From positions 1 through 7,392 of the forward strand of contig DATKDU010000251.1 in NCBI GenBank assembly GCA_035512595.1: DNA of 7,392 nt. Reading direction: 5' to 3'. Position 1 is the first letter of the stretch. Each line of letters begins with the position of its first letter. This DNA comes from DATKDU01 sp035512595. Its GTDB lineage: Bacteria > Planctomycetota > Planctomycetia > Pirellulales > Pirellulaceae. Below are positions 1-6,200 of this stretch, in pieces. Position numbers and translations under genes: made by a program. Below the pieces are notes generated by a model. The model was not told the origin of the DNA. It saw only the letters and a list, made by a program, of their open reading frames with translations, and made no database searches.

Positions 1-171
1 CGAAGTTCGCTGGTCTTTCGAGGCGGAACGGCGGATTCGGGCCCGGCCGTCGGCGGAGCCGTCACGGGCGCCACCTGCTTAACTGAATGTGACGCGGAAG
101 AAGTCTTGCGGGAACGTGGCATCATCGTGGAAGACATCGGCAGATCCTTTCGCACAGAGAAAAGAGGGTGA
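1..171 (+). CDS. Possible C-terminal end of an unidentified protein (5' truncated)
   Basis: Frame 1 is open from the first base to a TGA at 169-171, giving 56 residues. The last half (…LTECDAEEVLRERGIIVED…) has an amphipathic, charged, protein-like composition, whereas the first half is Gly/Ala-rich. I do not recognise the family. Frame 2 is also open until a TAA at 80-82 and would end in …SAEPSRAPPA, so the true upstream gene could instead end there. With so little sequence, codon composition does not separate the two frames. If either is real, the gene converges on the minus-strand ABC transporter, leaving about 140 bp between the two stops. No function is assigned. Confidence 0.3.
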   Translation, partial: RSSLVFRGGTADSGPAVGGAVTGATCLTECDAEEVLRERGIIVEDIGRSFRTEKRG

Positions 172-248
172 AACTCTTTACGAAAGCAGACGACATCGCG
201 TGACCCGCCGCGACCACCTCCCTACACTAAAGGCTGCTGAATCAACCT

Positions 249-302
249 GCCGCGCAGCGGCTTACTTGAACCCTGGGCTGGAGGATGTAACGCCTTCGGC
301 GT
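249..302. repeat. Two small hairpins in the gap downstream of the ABC gene
   Basis: GCCGC-GCA-GCGGC occupies 249-261 and ACGCC-TTC-GGCGT occupies 290-302. Each is a 5-bp perfect stem with a 3-nt loop. The second begins about 11 nt past the stop codon of the minus-strand ABC gene and could help end its transcript, but no T-run follows. The segment between them (an 'AACCCTGGGCTGGAGGATG' string) resembles a dispersed planctomycete repeat from memory only. The rest of 172-312 shows nothing else I can support. Confidence 0.22.
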
Positions 303-312
303 AAGGCACCCC

Positions 313-2223
313 TCACGCCGCACTTCCCCGGGCAAACTGCCGCACCAGCCCGGCGTAGAGTCCTCCCTGGGCCACAAGCTGCTCGTGCGTGCCGCGCTCG
401 ATGATGCGGCCCTGGTCCAGAACGATCACGTGGTCCGCGTGGCGGATCGTGCTCAGGCGATGGGCCACGATGAAGCTGGTGCGTCCTTCTAAGAGCTTGG
501 CCAGCGCTGTCTGAATCCGCACCTCGGTCAGCGTATCGACGCTGCTGGTCGCCTCGTCGAGGATCAGAATCCGCGGGTTGGCGAGCATCGCCCGGCAGAA
601 GCAAACGAGCTGCCGCTGGCCGAGGCTGAGCTGCGCCCCGCGCTCCCCGACTTGCGTCAGCATGCCCTGCGGCAGCGATTCAAGCAGATCGAGGCAATCG
701 AGCTGCCGGGCGGCGTCGATCGCCTCGTCATCGCTGGCGCTGGGCCGGCCGACGCGAATGTTGTCGAGAATCGTGCCGGTGAAGAGAAAATTCTGCTGCA
801 GCACGATCCCCATCTGGTGGTGGAGCGAGTCGCCCGTGATCTGCCGCGTGTCCAAGCCGTCGATGAGGACCTGCCCCTTCTGCGGCAGGTAGAACCGGGC
901 GATCAGGTTGATGATCGACGATTTGCCGCTGCCGGTCTTGCCGACGAGGGCCACGCTTTGGCCAGGGCAAGCCTCCAGGTTGATGTCGTGCAGCACCGGC
1001 CGATCGGGCTCATAACCAAACGTCACCTCCCGCATCTCGACGCGCCCCGTGATCGGCGGCAGGCTGACGGCGTCAGGCGCATCCTCCCATTCCGGCGGCC
1101 GGTCGAGCAGCGCGAACACCCGCTCCGCCCCTGCCATGGCGGTCAGCGCCTGGTTGTATTGATTCCCCAGCATCTGGATCGGGCTGAAGAAGTTCGTCGC
1201 CAGGAAAAAGAAAAAAATCAGTGCATCGACCGACATGCCGATCCCCGGCGTCAGCACCCGATAGCCGCCGACCAGCAGCAGTGCCGCGATGAAGACCTGG
1301 CTGTTGAACTCCAGCAGCGGCAGCAGCATCCCTTCCATTCGCACCGCTTTGACGACGTTGTCGCCGTGCCAATCCAGCAGGTCGCGAAACAGCCGCTGGT
1401 TCACTTCCTCGCGCACGAAGCCCTGCGTGACGCGCACGCCGTTGATCGACTCGGCCAGCGTGCTGGTCAGGCGGCTGAAGCTCTCCTGCACGATGCGATA
1501 GGCGCTACTCAGTTTCCCGCGGAAGTAACGGTTGATGACCCACAGGATGGGGCTGATTGCCAGGACGATGGAAAACAGGGCCCAGTCGAGATAGAGCATG
1601 AGTGCCGCCGATACGATCATCTGCCCCAGGCCGACGAGGCTGACGAACAGCACATCCTGCACGCCGACGCGGAGGGCCTCGCAGTCGCTGGTGACGCGGC
1701 TGATGATCCGGCCGATCTTGGTCTTGCTGTAGAAGCTCATCGGCATCCGCTGGAGGTGCGCGAAGATCGCGCTCCGCAGGTCGTGAATGACCATTTCGCC
1801 CAGCTCCAGTGCCCACCGCTGGCGAAAGTGGAAGACGACCTGCGTCGAGCCGGCCAGGACGAGGAGCGCCATCGCCCCGGCCAGGATGGAACCGAACGGA
1901 GCGTGCCCCTTGATCGGCCCGGCAATCACCGCGGAGATCGTCCAGGCCACGAGCGGCAACTGGATCGCCCGCAGCGCCGCCATGACGAGCAGCCAGTTGC
2001 GTTTGGCCGCATAGGGGCGGGTGTAGGTCAGCAGCCGCACGATCAGGCCCAGATCGAGGGGCCGTTTGTCCGCCTCGCGGTCGTCGTCCCGCCGCGGTGC
2101 GCTGATCGACAGTTTCTGGATGGCCGGCTGCTGCTCGGCCGGATCGGTCCTGCTAGCAGGGGGAGACGTTGCTTCGGCCGCCGGGGCGGAAGGGGGTATG
2201 GCAGCGGTGTCGGCAGCATCCAT
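313..2223 (-). CDS. ABC exporter, fused transmembrane and ATPase domains (MsbA/MdlB-like)
   Basis: A 636-residue half-transporter that should dimerise in the inner membrane and use ATP to export a lipid, drug or other hydrophobic substrate; the substrate cannot be told from sequence. After a Pro/Ala-rich acidic cytosolic leader (about 1-55) come roughly six membrane segments (near 76-101, 111-133, 191-213, 214-231, 301-321, 333-351). The ATPase domain has A-loop Y404, Walker A GKTGSGKS (428-435), Q-loop Q476, signature LSLGQ (532-536, in place of LSGGQ), Walker B ending D556 with catalytic E557, and H-loop H588. All catalytic residues are present, so a homodimer could be active. I chose the ATG at 2223. 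The frame stays open to a TTG at 2310 (665 aa), and a GTG at 2226 is also possible; no start has a well-spaced Shine-Dalgarno. No partner half-transporter is adjacent. Family is certain, substrate unknown. Confidence 0.95.
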   Translation of the reverse strand: MDAADTAAIPPSAPAAEATSPPASRTDPAEQQPAIQKLSISAPRRDDDREADKRPLDLGLIVRLLTYTRPYAAKRNWLLVMAALRAIQLPLVAWTISAVIAGPIKGHAPFGSILAGAMALLVLAGSTQVVFHFRQRWALELGEMVIHDLRSAIFAHLQRMPMSFYSKTKIGRIISRVTSDCEALRVGVQDVLFVSLVGLGQMIVSAALMLYLDWALFSIVLAISPILWVINRYFRGKLSSAYRIVQESFSRLTSTLAESINGVRVTQGFVREEVNQRLFRDLLDWHGDNVVKAVRMEGMLLPLLEFNSQVFIAALLLVGGYRVLTPGIGMSVDALIFFFFLATNFFSPIQMLGNQYNQALTAMAGAERVFALLDRPPEWEDAPDAVSLPPITGRVEMREVTFGYEPDRPVLHDINLEACPGQSVALVGKTGSGKSSIINLIARFYLPQKGQVLIDGLDTRQITGDSLHHQMGIVLQQNFLFTGTILDNIRVGRPSASDDEAIDAARQLDCLDLLESLPQGMLTQVGERGAQLSLGQRQLVCFCRAMLANPRILILDEATSSVDTLTEVRIQTALAKLLEGRTSFIVAHRLSTIRHADHVIVLDQGRIIERGTHEQLVAQGGLYAGLVRQFARGSAA

Positions 2224-2500
2224 CACGGCGGACGGTAAGAGGCGCTCCCTGCCAGCAGGTTCAGGAAGCCAAGAGCTTTCTCTTTTAAGTGGCCTCAGCC
2301 GCGGCTGCAAGGCGACGACGCTTGCCCTTCCCCAATTTGCCTCGTTTTGCTAATGAATCGCACCTTTTGCCGGTGATCCGTACGAGCCCGACGCGCCAGC
2401 AGGAGAAAAGGCCGTTTGGCAAGTGGGTGCTCGTCCCTCGCTTGCGCTTCGGGCTTGTTGCCGACCGACTCACACTGCCTGTCCATCGACCCGCCGACTC
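2224..2500. other. Divergent intergenic region between ABC exporter and lipoprotein genes
   Basis: This gap should hold the promoters of both divergent genes. I found no convincing -35/-10 pair with normal spacing on either strand. The relatively AT-rich stretch around 2331-2360 is the most promoter-like part. The plus-strand frame of the lipoprotein stays open upstream to an ATG at 2423, but that extension runs through the dispersed repeat at 2434-2458 and is unlikely to be translated. A long minus-strand frame crossing 2285-3166 is a shadow of the lipoprotein gene. Confidence 0.45.
2434..2458. repeat. Single diverged copy of the GAGGGA planctomycete repeat
   Basis: This 25-mer begins TCCCTCGCT and ends GGGCTTGT. 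It matches 20 of 25 positions of the right arm of the palindrome at 3542-3566, aligned without gaps, so both belong to one repeat family. Read on the minus strand it gives the peptide NKPEAQARD, which I associate with spurious ORFs in planctomycete genomes (from memory, not searched). No second arm is nearby, so this is a lone half-element. It lies about 40 bp upstream of the lipoprotein start, possibly near its promoter. Confidence 0.6.
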
Positions 2501-3496
2501 ATGTCGCTCCGCTTTGCATCGACGCTGCTGGTGATTGCCGCGGCCGCTTTGTGCGGTTGCCGGACGAGCCCGCACGTGGCGTCGTTCATCGAGAACCGCA
2601 ACGCGGAAGCGCGGCAACTGGAAGACGAATACTGGTATCAGGTCCAGGAGAACGAGCGGCTGGCGCATGAGCTGGGCAAGCTCAAGCAGCAGAGGGCAAC
2701 GGAGCCGACGCGTTCTGGCGATGAGGTGGGGCCGCCGATGATTGAGGAAGGCGGCCTGCCGATGATCGAAGTCCCTGGCACGCCGGCGGAGCGCAGCTCG
2801 CCGCGAATCGAGGCGGAGCCGCCGCCGGAAATGCCCAGCGAGCTTCCGCCGCCGCGAGCCAACGGCCAGGCCAAGCGAGCCTCGGCGGAGGTTGAACTGG
2901 TGGACGAGAAGATTGCCCAATTGTTCGTGAACCCTCTGCACACCGGCGGCATCGACCGCGACCATCGTCCGGGGGACGACGGCCTGTCGCTGCTGCTGGA
3001 GCCGCGCAATGCGGCCGGGCAATTCGTCCCCCAAGAGGGGAATGTGTCGATCGTGCTCCTCGACCCGGCCAAGAGCGGCGATGCGGCCCGCGTGGCCCGC
3101 TGGAATTTTGATGCGGCCGAAACAAAGGAGGCGATTCGCGACGACGGCGATGCCCGCGGCATTCACCTGGAAATGCCCTGGCCGTCGCGAGCGCCGGAGA
3201 ACAGCCAGCTCAAGCTGTTCGTCCGCTACGAAGGAGCGGACGGGCGGAAGTTTCAGGCGGAGCGCGAGGTGTTCATTAAGCTGGCGAGGGAGTATTCCGA
3301 GAGGTGGACGCCGCGACCGCCCCAGCGGCAGCGGCGCAATCCGCCGGTTGCTACGGCTGCGGCTGCGGAGCCAACCATCCGCGAGCCGGCAGCCGCGGCT
3401 ACGCCGAATACAGCTCCGCCATCCGCTCCGCCGCCGGCACTCAGCGATGCGTCTGGTAAGTCTGCGCCGCGTCCGACGTGGAAGCCGTATCGGTAA
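2501..3496 (+). CDS. Putative lipoprotein with coiled coil and conserved beta-rich domain, function unknown
   Basis: A 331-residue predicted lipoprotein. From the ATG at 2501 the N-terminus is a lipoprotein signal: basic start (MSLR), hydrophobic core (about 6-17) and a lipobox LCGC with acceptor C20, so it is probably anchored to a membrane. A charged helical stretch (about 31-66, rich in E, R, K and Q) looks like a short coiled coil. It is followed by a Pro/Glu-rich linker (about 68-120), a compact region of alternating beta-like segments (about 130-262, including NVSIVLLDPA and LKLFVRYEG), and a Pro/Ala-rich tail (about 270-331). The ATG at 2423 is rejected because it would bury the signal peptide behind 26 residues encoded across a dispersed repeat. 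No Shine-Dalgarno is visible. I recognise no enzymatic motif; a structural envelope or domain-scaffold role is only a guess. Confidence 0.82.
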   Translation: MSLRFASTLLVIAAAALCGCRTSPHVASFIENRNAEARQLEDEYWYQVQENERLAHELGKLKQQRATEPTRSGDEVGPPMIEEGGLPMIEVPGTPAERSSPRIEAEPPPEMPSELPPPRANGQAKRASAEVELVDEKIAQLFVNPLHTGGIDRDHRPGDDGLSLLLEPRNAAGQFVPQEGNVSIVLLDPAKSGDAARVARWNFDAAETKEAIRDDGDARGIHLEMPWPSRAPENSQLKLFVRYEGADGRKFQAEREVFIKLAREYSERWTPRPPQRQRRNPPVATAAAAEPTIREPAAAATPNTAPPSAPPPALSDASGKSAPRPTWKPYR

Positions 3497-3504
3497 CGGA
3501 CGTC

Positions 3505-3566
3505 ACTAACCCGCAGCGTCAGCGAGGGATACTCTTTCGCGTCCCTCGCTGACGCTGCGGGTTAGT
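3505..3566. repeat. Perfect palindrome, 25-bp arms and 12-nt loop
   Basis: The left arm 3505-3529 (ACTAACCCGC…GCGAGGGA) and right arm 3542-3566 are exact reverse complements separated by 12 nt. It starts 8 bp after the lipoprotein stop and ends 28 bp before the oxidoreductase start, almost filling the gap. An RNA copy would form a very stable 25-bp stem, so it could attenuate read-through or protect the upstream mRNA 3' end. There is no T-run, so it is not a classical intrinsic terminator. The arm type encodes NPQRQRG in one frame, which points to a widespread planctomycete repeat (knowledge from memory). Confidence 0.92.
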
Positions 3567-3584
3567 AAGATACCGGCGTCCCAC

Positions 3585-3588
3585 GAGG
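3585..3588 (+). promoter_or_regulatory. Ribosome binding site of the oxidoreductase gene
   Basis: GAGG lies 6 nt before the ATG at 3595. It is the clearest Shine-Dalgarno-like site in the window and supports that start over the internal ATGs. It sits just outside the palindrome, so the hairpin and ribosome binding are physically compatible. Confidence 0.5.
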
Positions 3589-3594
3589 TTCCCC

Positions 3595-5136
3595 ATGTCC
3601 GCCATCGAAGTCCTGCCGCGCGACGAACACAACCTGGAGCTTGTCCGGCAGACGCATCCGGCCGACTGGAAGAACCCCACGCCGCAGGGCAAGTACGACC
3701 TGGTCGCCATCGGCGGCGGCACGGCGGGGATCATTGCCGCCCTGGGCACAGCCGGCGTCGGCGGACGCTCGGCACTCATCGAGCGGCATTTGCTCGGCGG
3801 CGACTGCCTGAACTACGGCTGCGTGCCGAGCAAGGCGCTGATTCGGGCGGCGAAGGACGCATTGCGGATTGCAGATTGCGGATTGCGGATTGACGGCCAG
3901 CACGAATCCGCAATCCGCAATCTGCAATCCGCAATCGGGCCCTCCCTGTTCCCCGCTGCGATGGAGCGGATGCGCCGCCTGCGGGCGCAAATCAGCCACC
4001 ACGATTCGGCCCAGCGGTTTGCCGGTCTCGGTGTCGATGTCTATCTCGGCAGTGCCCGCTTCACCGGGCCGCAGTCGGTGGAAGTCGGCGGGCAGCGGCT
4101 GGAGTTCAAGCGGTGCGTGATCGCCACCGGCGCACGCGCCGCCAAGGCCGACATTCCGGGGATCGAGCAGGTCGGCTACCTGACCAATGAGACGGTTTTC
4201 TCGCTGACCGAATTGCCGCGGCGGCTGATCGTCATCGGCGGCGGGCCAATCGGCTGCGAACTGGCCCAGGCCTTCCGCCGCTTCGGCAGCGAGGTGCAGC
4301 TCGTCCATCGCGGCGCGCGGCTGCTTCCCAAAGATGATCCAAGAGCGGCTGACGTGCTGCAAAAGCAGTTCGCTCGCGAAGGGATTGCCGTGTACTTGAA
4401 TTCCAAGACCGTGCGGGCCGAGCCATCGGCCGCCGGCAAGCGGCTGGTGATCGAAGCGGCGGGTAAAGAGCAGACACTGGTCGCCGATGCAATCCTGGTT
4501 GCCGTCGGCCGGGCCGTGAACGTTGAAGGATTGGAGTTCGAAGCAGCGGGCGTGAAATACTCGTCGCGGGGCGTGGAGGTCAACGATTTCCTCCAGACGG
4601 GCAACCCGCGGATTTATGCCGCGGGGGATATCGCCGGCAGTTACCAGTTTACGCACGCGGCCGACGCGATGGCCCGGGCCTGCATTCAGAACGCGCTGTT
4701 CTTTGGCCGCCAGCGTCTCAGCCGGATGGTGATGCCCTGGTGTACCTACACCGACCCGGAAGTGGCCCACGTCGGGCTGACTGCCGCGGCTGCCGAGAAA
4801 CAGGGAATCGCCATCGATAGCTACCGCGAGGAGCTGAGCCGCGTCGATCGGGCCGTGCTCGACGGCGAGGAAGACGGTTTTGCCGTCGTCCACTGCCGCC
4901 GCGGCACTGGCCGCGTCGTTGGCGCGACGATCGTCGCCCGCCACGCTGGCGAGATGATCGGCGAACTGTCGCTGCTGATGACCGCCGGCCTTTCGCTCGG
5001 CACATTGGCCGGCACGATCCACGCTTATCCGACGCAGGTGGAAGTCCTCAAGCGGATTGCCGACCAGTACAACAAGACGCGGCTGACGCCCTTCGTTGCG
5101 CGGCTGCTGCGGGTGGTATTGAGGTGGCGAAGCTGA
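3595..5136 (+). CDS. FAD-dependent NAD(P)-disulfide oxidoreductase, mercuric-reductase/lipoamide-dehydrogenase-like
   Basis: A 513-residue cytosolic flavoprotein of the class I pyridine nucleotide-disulfide oxidoreductases, passing electrons from NAD(P)H through FAD to a redox-active cysteine pair. Visible motifs: FAD-binding GGGTAG (40-45), redox pair C71-x4-C76 in CLNYGCVPSK, ATG motif (177-179), NAD(P)-binding GGGPIG (215-220), second FAD motif with G344-D345, and a C-terminal dimerisation domain with HAYPTQVE (H477, the likely catalytic acid/base His of the interface). It lacks the N-terminal metal-binding HMA domain and the C-terminal vicinal cysteines of true MerA, so Hg(II) reduction is doubtful; the substrate is unknown. 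No merR, merT or merP gene is adjacent. The oddity is residues 89-114, encoded by a 75-bp perfect palindrome placed just after the CxxxxC helix, where relatives have a variable segment. GAGG lies 6 nt upstream of the start. The gene ends a few bases before an octamer array and converges with the exonuclease gene. Confidence 0.95.
   Translation: MSAIEVLPRDEHNLELVRQTHPADWKNPTPQGKYDLVAIGGGTAGIIAALGTAGVGGRSALIERHLLGGDCLNYGCVPSKALIRAAKDALRIADCGLRIDGQHESAIRNLQSAIGPSLFPAAMERMRRLRAQISHHDSAQRFAGLGVDVYLGSARFTGPQSVEVGGQRLEFKRCVIATGARAAKADIPGIEQVGYLTNETVFSLTELPRRLIVIGGGPIGCELAQAFRRFGSEVQLVHRGARLLPKDDPRAADVLQKQFAREGIAVYLNSKTVRAEPSAAGKRLVIEAAGKEQTLVADAILVAVGRAVNVEGLEFEAAGVKYSSRGVEVNDFLQTGNPRIYAAGDIAGSYQFTHAADAMARACIQNALFFGRQRLSRMVMPWCTYTDPEVAHVGLTAAAAEKQGIAIDSYREELSRVDRAVLDGEEDGFAVVHCRRGTGRVVGATIVARHAGEMIGELSLLMTAGLSLGTLAGTIHAYPTQVEVLKRIADQYNKTRLTPFVARLLRVVLRWRS
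3861..3935. repeat. In-frame heptamer palindrome inside the oxidoreductase gene
   Basis: The left arm 3861-3891 and right arm 3905-3935 are exact 31-bp reverse complements around a 13-nt spacer. Each arm is itself a tandem heptamer: ATTGCGG, ATTGCAG, ATTGCGG, ATTGCGG, then ATT. The total is 75 bp, exactly 25 codons, so frame is preserved. It encodes the stretch around LRIADCGLRID…SAIRNLQSAIG (about 89-114), a composition unlike the rest of the enzyme. I associate peptides of the NPQSAIRNLQ type with dispersed repeats in environmental and planctomycete genomes (memory, unsearched). Confidence 0.95.
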
Positions 5137-5137
5137 G

Positions 5138-5228
5138 GCGTGCGGGTGTCGGGGTGCGAGGGTATGAGGGTGTGAGAGTGAACGCGATCCTCATACCCTC
5201 ATACCCTCATACCCGCACACTCTCACAC
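5138..5228. repeat. Head-to-head octamer array in the convergent gap
   Basis: Five plus-strand octamers (5138-5177: GCGTGCGG, GTGTCGGG, GTGCGAGG, GTATGAGG, GTGTGAGA) face five minus-strand octamers (5189-5228: GTGTGAGA, GTGTGCGG, then three exact GTATGAGG) across an 11-nt spacer. Folded, the arms match at about 31 of 40 positions. The array fills the space between the converging oxidoreductase and exonuclease genes, and its last octamer contains the exonuclease stop codon (5223-5225). It may act as a bidirectional transcript end, though no T-run is present. Confidence 0.85.
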
Positions 5229-6080
5229 CTCCGCCGTCGGTTCAGCGGACTCAGCACGTTCAGCCGCCTCCCACGGATTCCTCCAATCCCCCCATGCCGC
5301 CAGGTACGTCGCATAGACCGGCGTGAGCTGGCTCCGCTCGTGCAGCCAGGCTTTCGTCTCGGCAATGATCTCCTGCTCTTGCCCGAGCTTGAGCTGCCCC
5401 AGCATGACGGCGCAGCGGAGGAACACGAAGTAGGTGTCCAGCACGTCGCAGCGGCAGTAGTCGTTGATCTGCGCCAGTTTCCCTTCGTTAGCCAGGTCCT
5501 GCACCATGTATCCTTGCACGTCCATCTTGCCGGGCTTGCCGAGCAGGTTGGCCGCCAGGTTGAGGCCGCCGTTGAACCGCGACGCGCCGAAGTTGGTCAG
5601 CACGTCGTGCAGGTCGAGATGGGCCTCCATGTTGTACCGATGCCGCGGTTGATCGTATGTCTTGGCGTTCAGGGCAAACCAGCTTGGCAGGCTCAGGCCG
5701 TAGCGGAACGCGGCCAACTCGAGCAGCGGCAAATCGAACGTCCGGCCGTTGAAGCTGACGAGCGTCGGCCGCTTGTACGCTTGCCAGCCGCGCCAGAAGT
5801 GCTCGGTCATCACGTGGGAACGGAACTGCGGCTCGTCGAGGGCCACCAGATCGAGGAGCCGATAATCGGCGGCAACTTTGGCCACGATGATCGACACCGG
5901 GAGCTGGAACGTGTAGGGGATGAAGTCGGTCTCGTACTTGGCCATGAGCTCGGCCCGGTAGCGGCGGACTGCTTCTTCAGGGGCCAGATCCTCCGTCGGA
6001 TAGCGCAGCTTGGCCACCAGCGGGCCGTCGGCCACGCTCTCGATGTCGAAGACCAGATAACGGACGCTCGGTTTGGCCAT
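5223..6080 (-). CDS. Predicted 3'-5' exonuclease, PolB-type DEDDy superfamily (DNA_pol_B_exo2-like)
   Basis: A 285-residue stand-alone exonuclease expected to remove nucleotides from DNA 3' ends using two metal ions; no polymerase domain is attached. The DEDDy motifs are intact: Exo I FDIES (D12, E14), Exo II SFNGRTFD (N111 to D116), and Exo III YCRCD (Y208, D212). HLDLHDVL (D156, D159) is a further conserved-looking block. The overall plan matches the bacterial family of predicted PolB-like 3'-5' exonucleases. I start at the ATG at 6080, giving MAKPSVRYLVFDIES, so Exo I sits at the usual extreme N-terminus. The frame is open further upstream to 6362, but that crosses a dispersed hairpin repeat and antisense peptidase sequence. 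The last two codons (Val-stop) lie within the octamer array, so the natural C-terminus may have been altered by it. Its DNA repair or proofreading role is inferred from the family. Confidence 0.93.
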   Translation of the reverse strand: MAKPSVRYLVFDIESVADGPLVAKLRYPTEDLAPEEAVRRYRAELMAKYETDFIPYTFQLPVSIIVAKVAADYRLLDLVALDEPQFRSHVMTEHFWRGWQAYKRPTLVSFNGRTFDLPLLELAAFRYGLSLPSWFALNAKTYDQPRHRYNMEAHLDLHDVLTNFGASRFNGGLNLAANLLGKPGKMDVQGYMVQDLANEGKLAQINDYCRCDVLDTYFVFLRCAVMLGQLKLGQEQEIIAETKAWLHERSQLTPVYATYLAAWGDWRNPWEAAERAESAEPTAEV

Positions 6081-6102
6081 CGTCAGCTCAACGTGAAATG
6101 GG

Positions 6103-6141
6103 TAGGGTGGGACAAGCTCGCTCGGCGAGCGCCGGCCCACC
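6103..6141. repeat. REP-like imperfect hairpin in the divergent promoter region
   Basis: GGTGGG (6106-6111) pairs with CCCACC (6136-6141), and GCTCGC (6116-6121) pairs with GCGAGC (6125-6130) around a TCG loop, with an unpaired internal bulge of 4 versus 5 nt. The TAGGGTGGGAC… form resembles a dispersed repeat of planctomycete genomes (from memory). It lies 23 bp upstream of the exonuclease start and 60 bp upstream of the peptidase start. It may therefore fall in the 5' leader or promoter of one or both genes; no separate promoter could be identified in 6081-6200. Confidence 0.65.
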
Positions 6142-6200
6142 ACTTGGCAGACCATGTTAGACTGCCGAAACACCCCTTCCGCAAGCCACGATCCGCGCCC

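Noticed and set aside
561..720. Degenerate ABC signature implying a dead ATPase site
   Set aside because: LSLGQ is a tolerated variant of LSGGQ in bacterial exporters, and Walker B glutamate, Q-loop and H-loop are all present.
652..2238. 528-codon plus-strand open frame opposite the ABC exporter
   Set aside because: It is an antisense shadow of a confident ABC gene: Gln/His/Asp/Arg-rich with no recognisable domain, as expected from the reverse of GC-rich codons.
2285..3166. 293-codon minus-strand frame over the lipoprotein gene
   Set aside because: It is Arg/Ala-rich, includes repeat-derived sequence (PKRKRGT) and shows no domain, while the plus-strand product has a clear signal peptide and lipobox.
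3505..3566. Classical rho-independent terminator
   Set aside because: The stem is strong, but neither side has the T-run that defines intrinsic terminators, and the same sequence type recurs as a dispersed repeat.
3562..5022. 486-codon minus-strand open frame opposite the oxidoreductase
   Set aside because: The plus strand carries all catalytic motifs of a known family; the antisense product has no domain and is a codon-bias artefact.
5138..5228. CRISPR-like array
   Set aside because: Units are contiguous octamers without unique spacers and are inverted in two halves; no cas genes are present.
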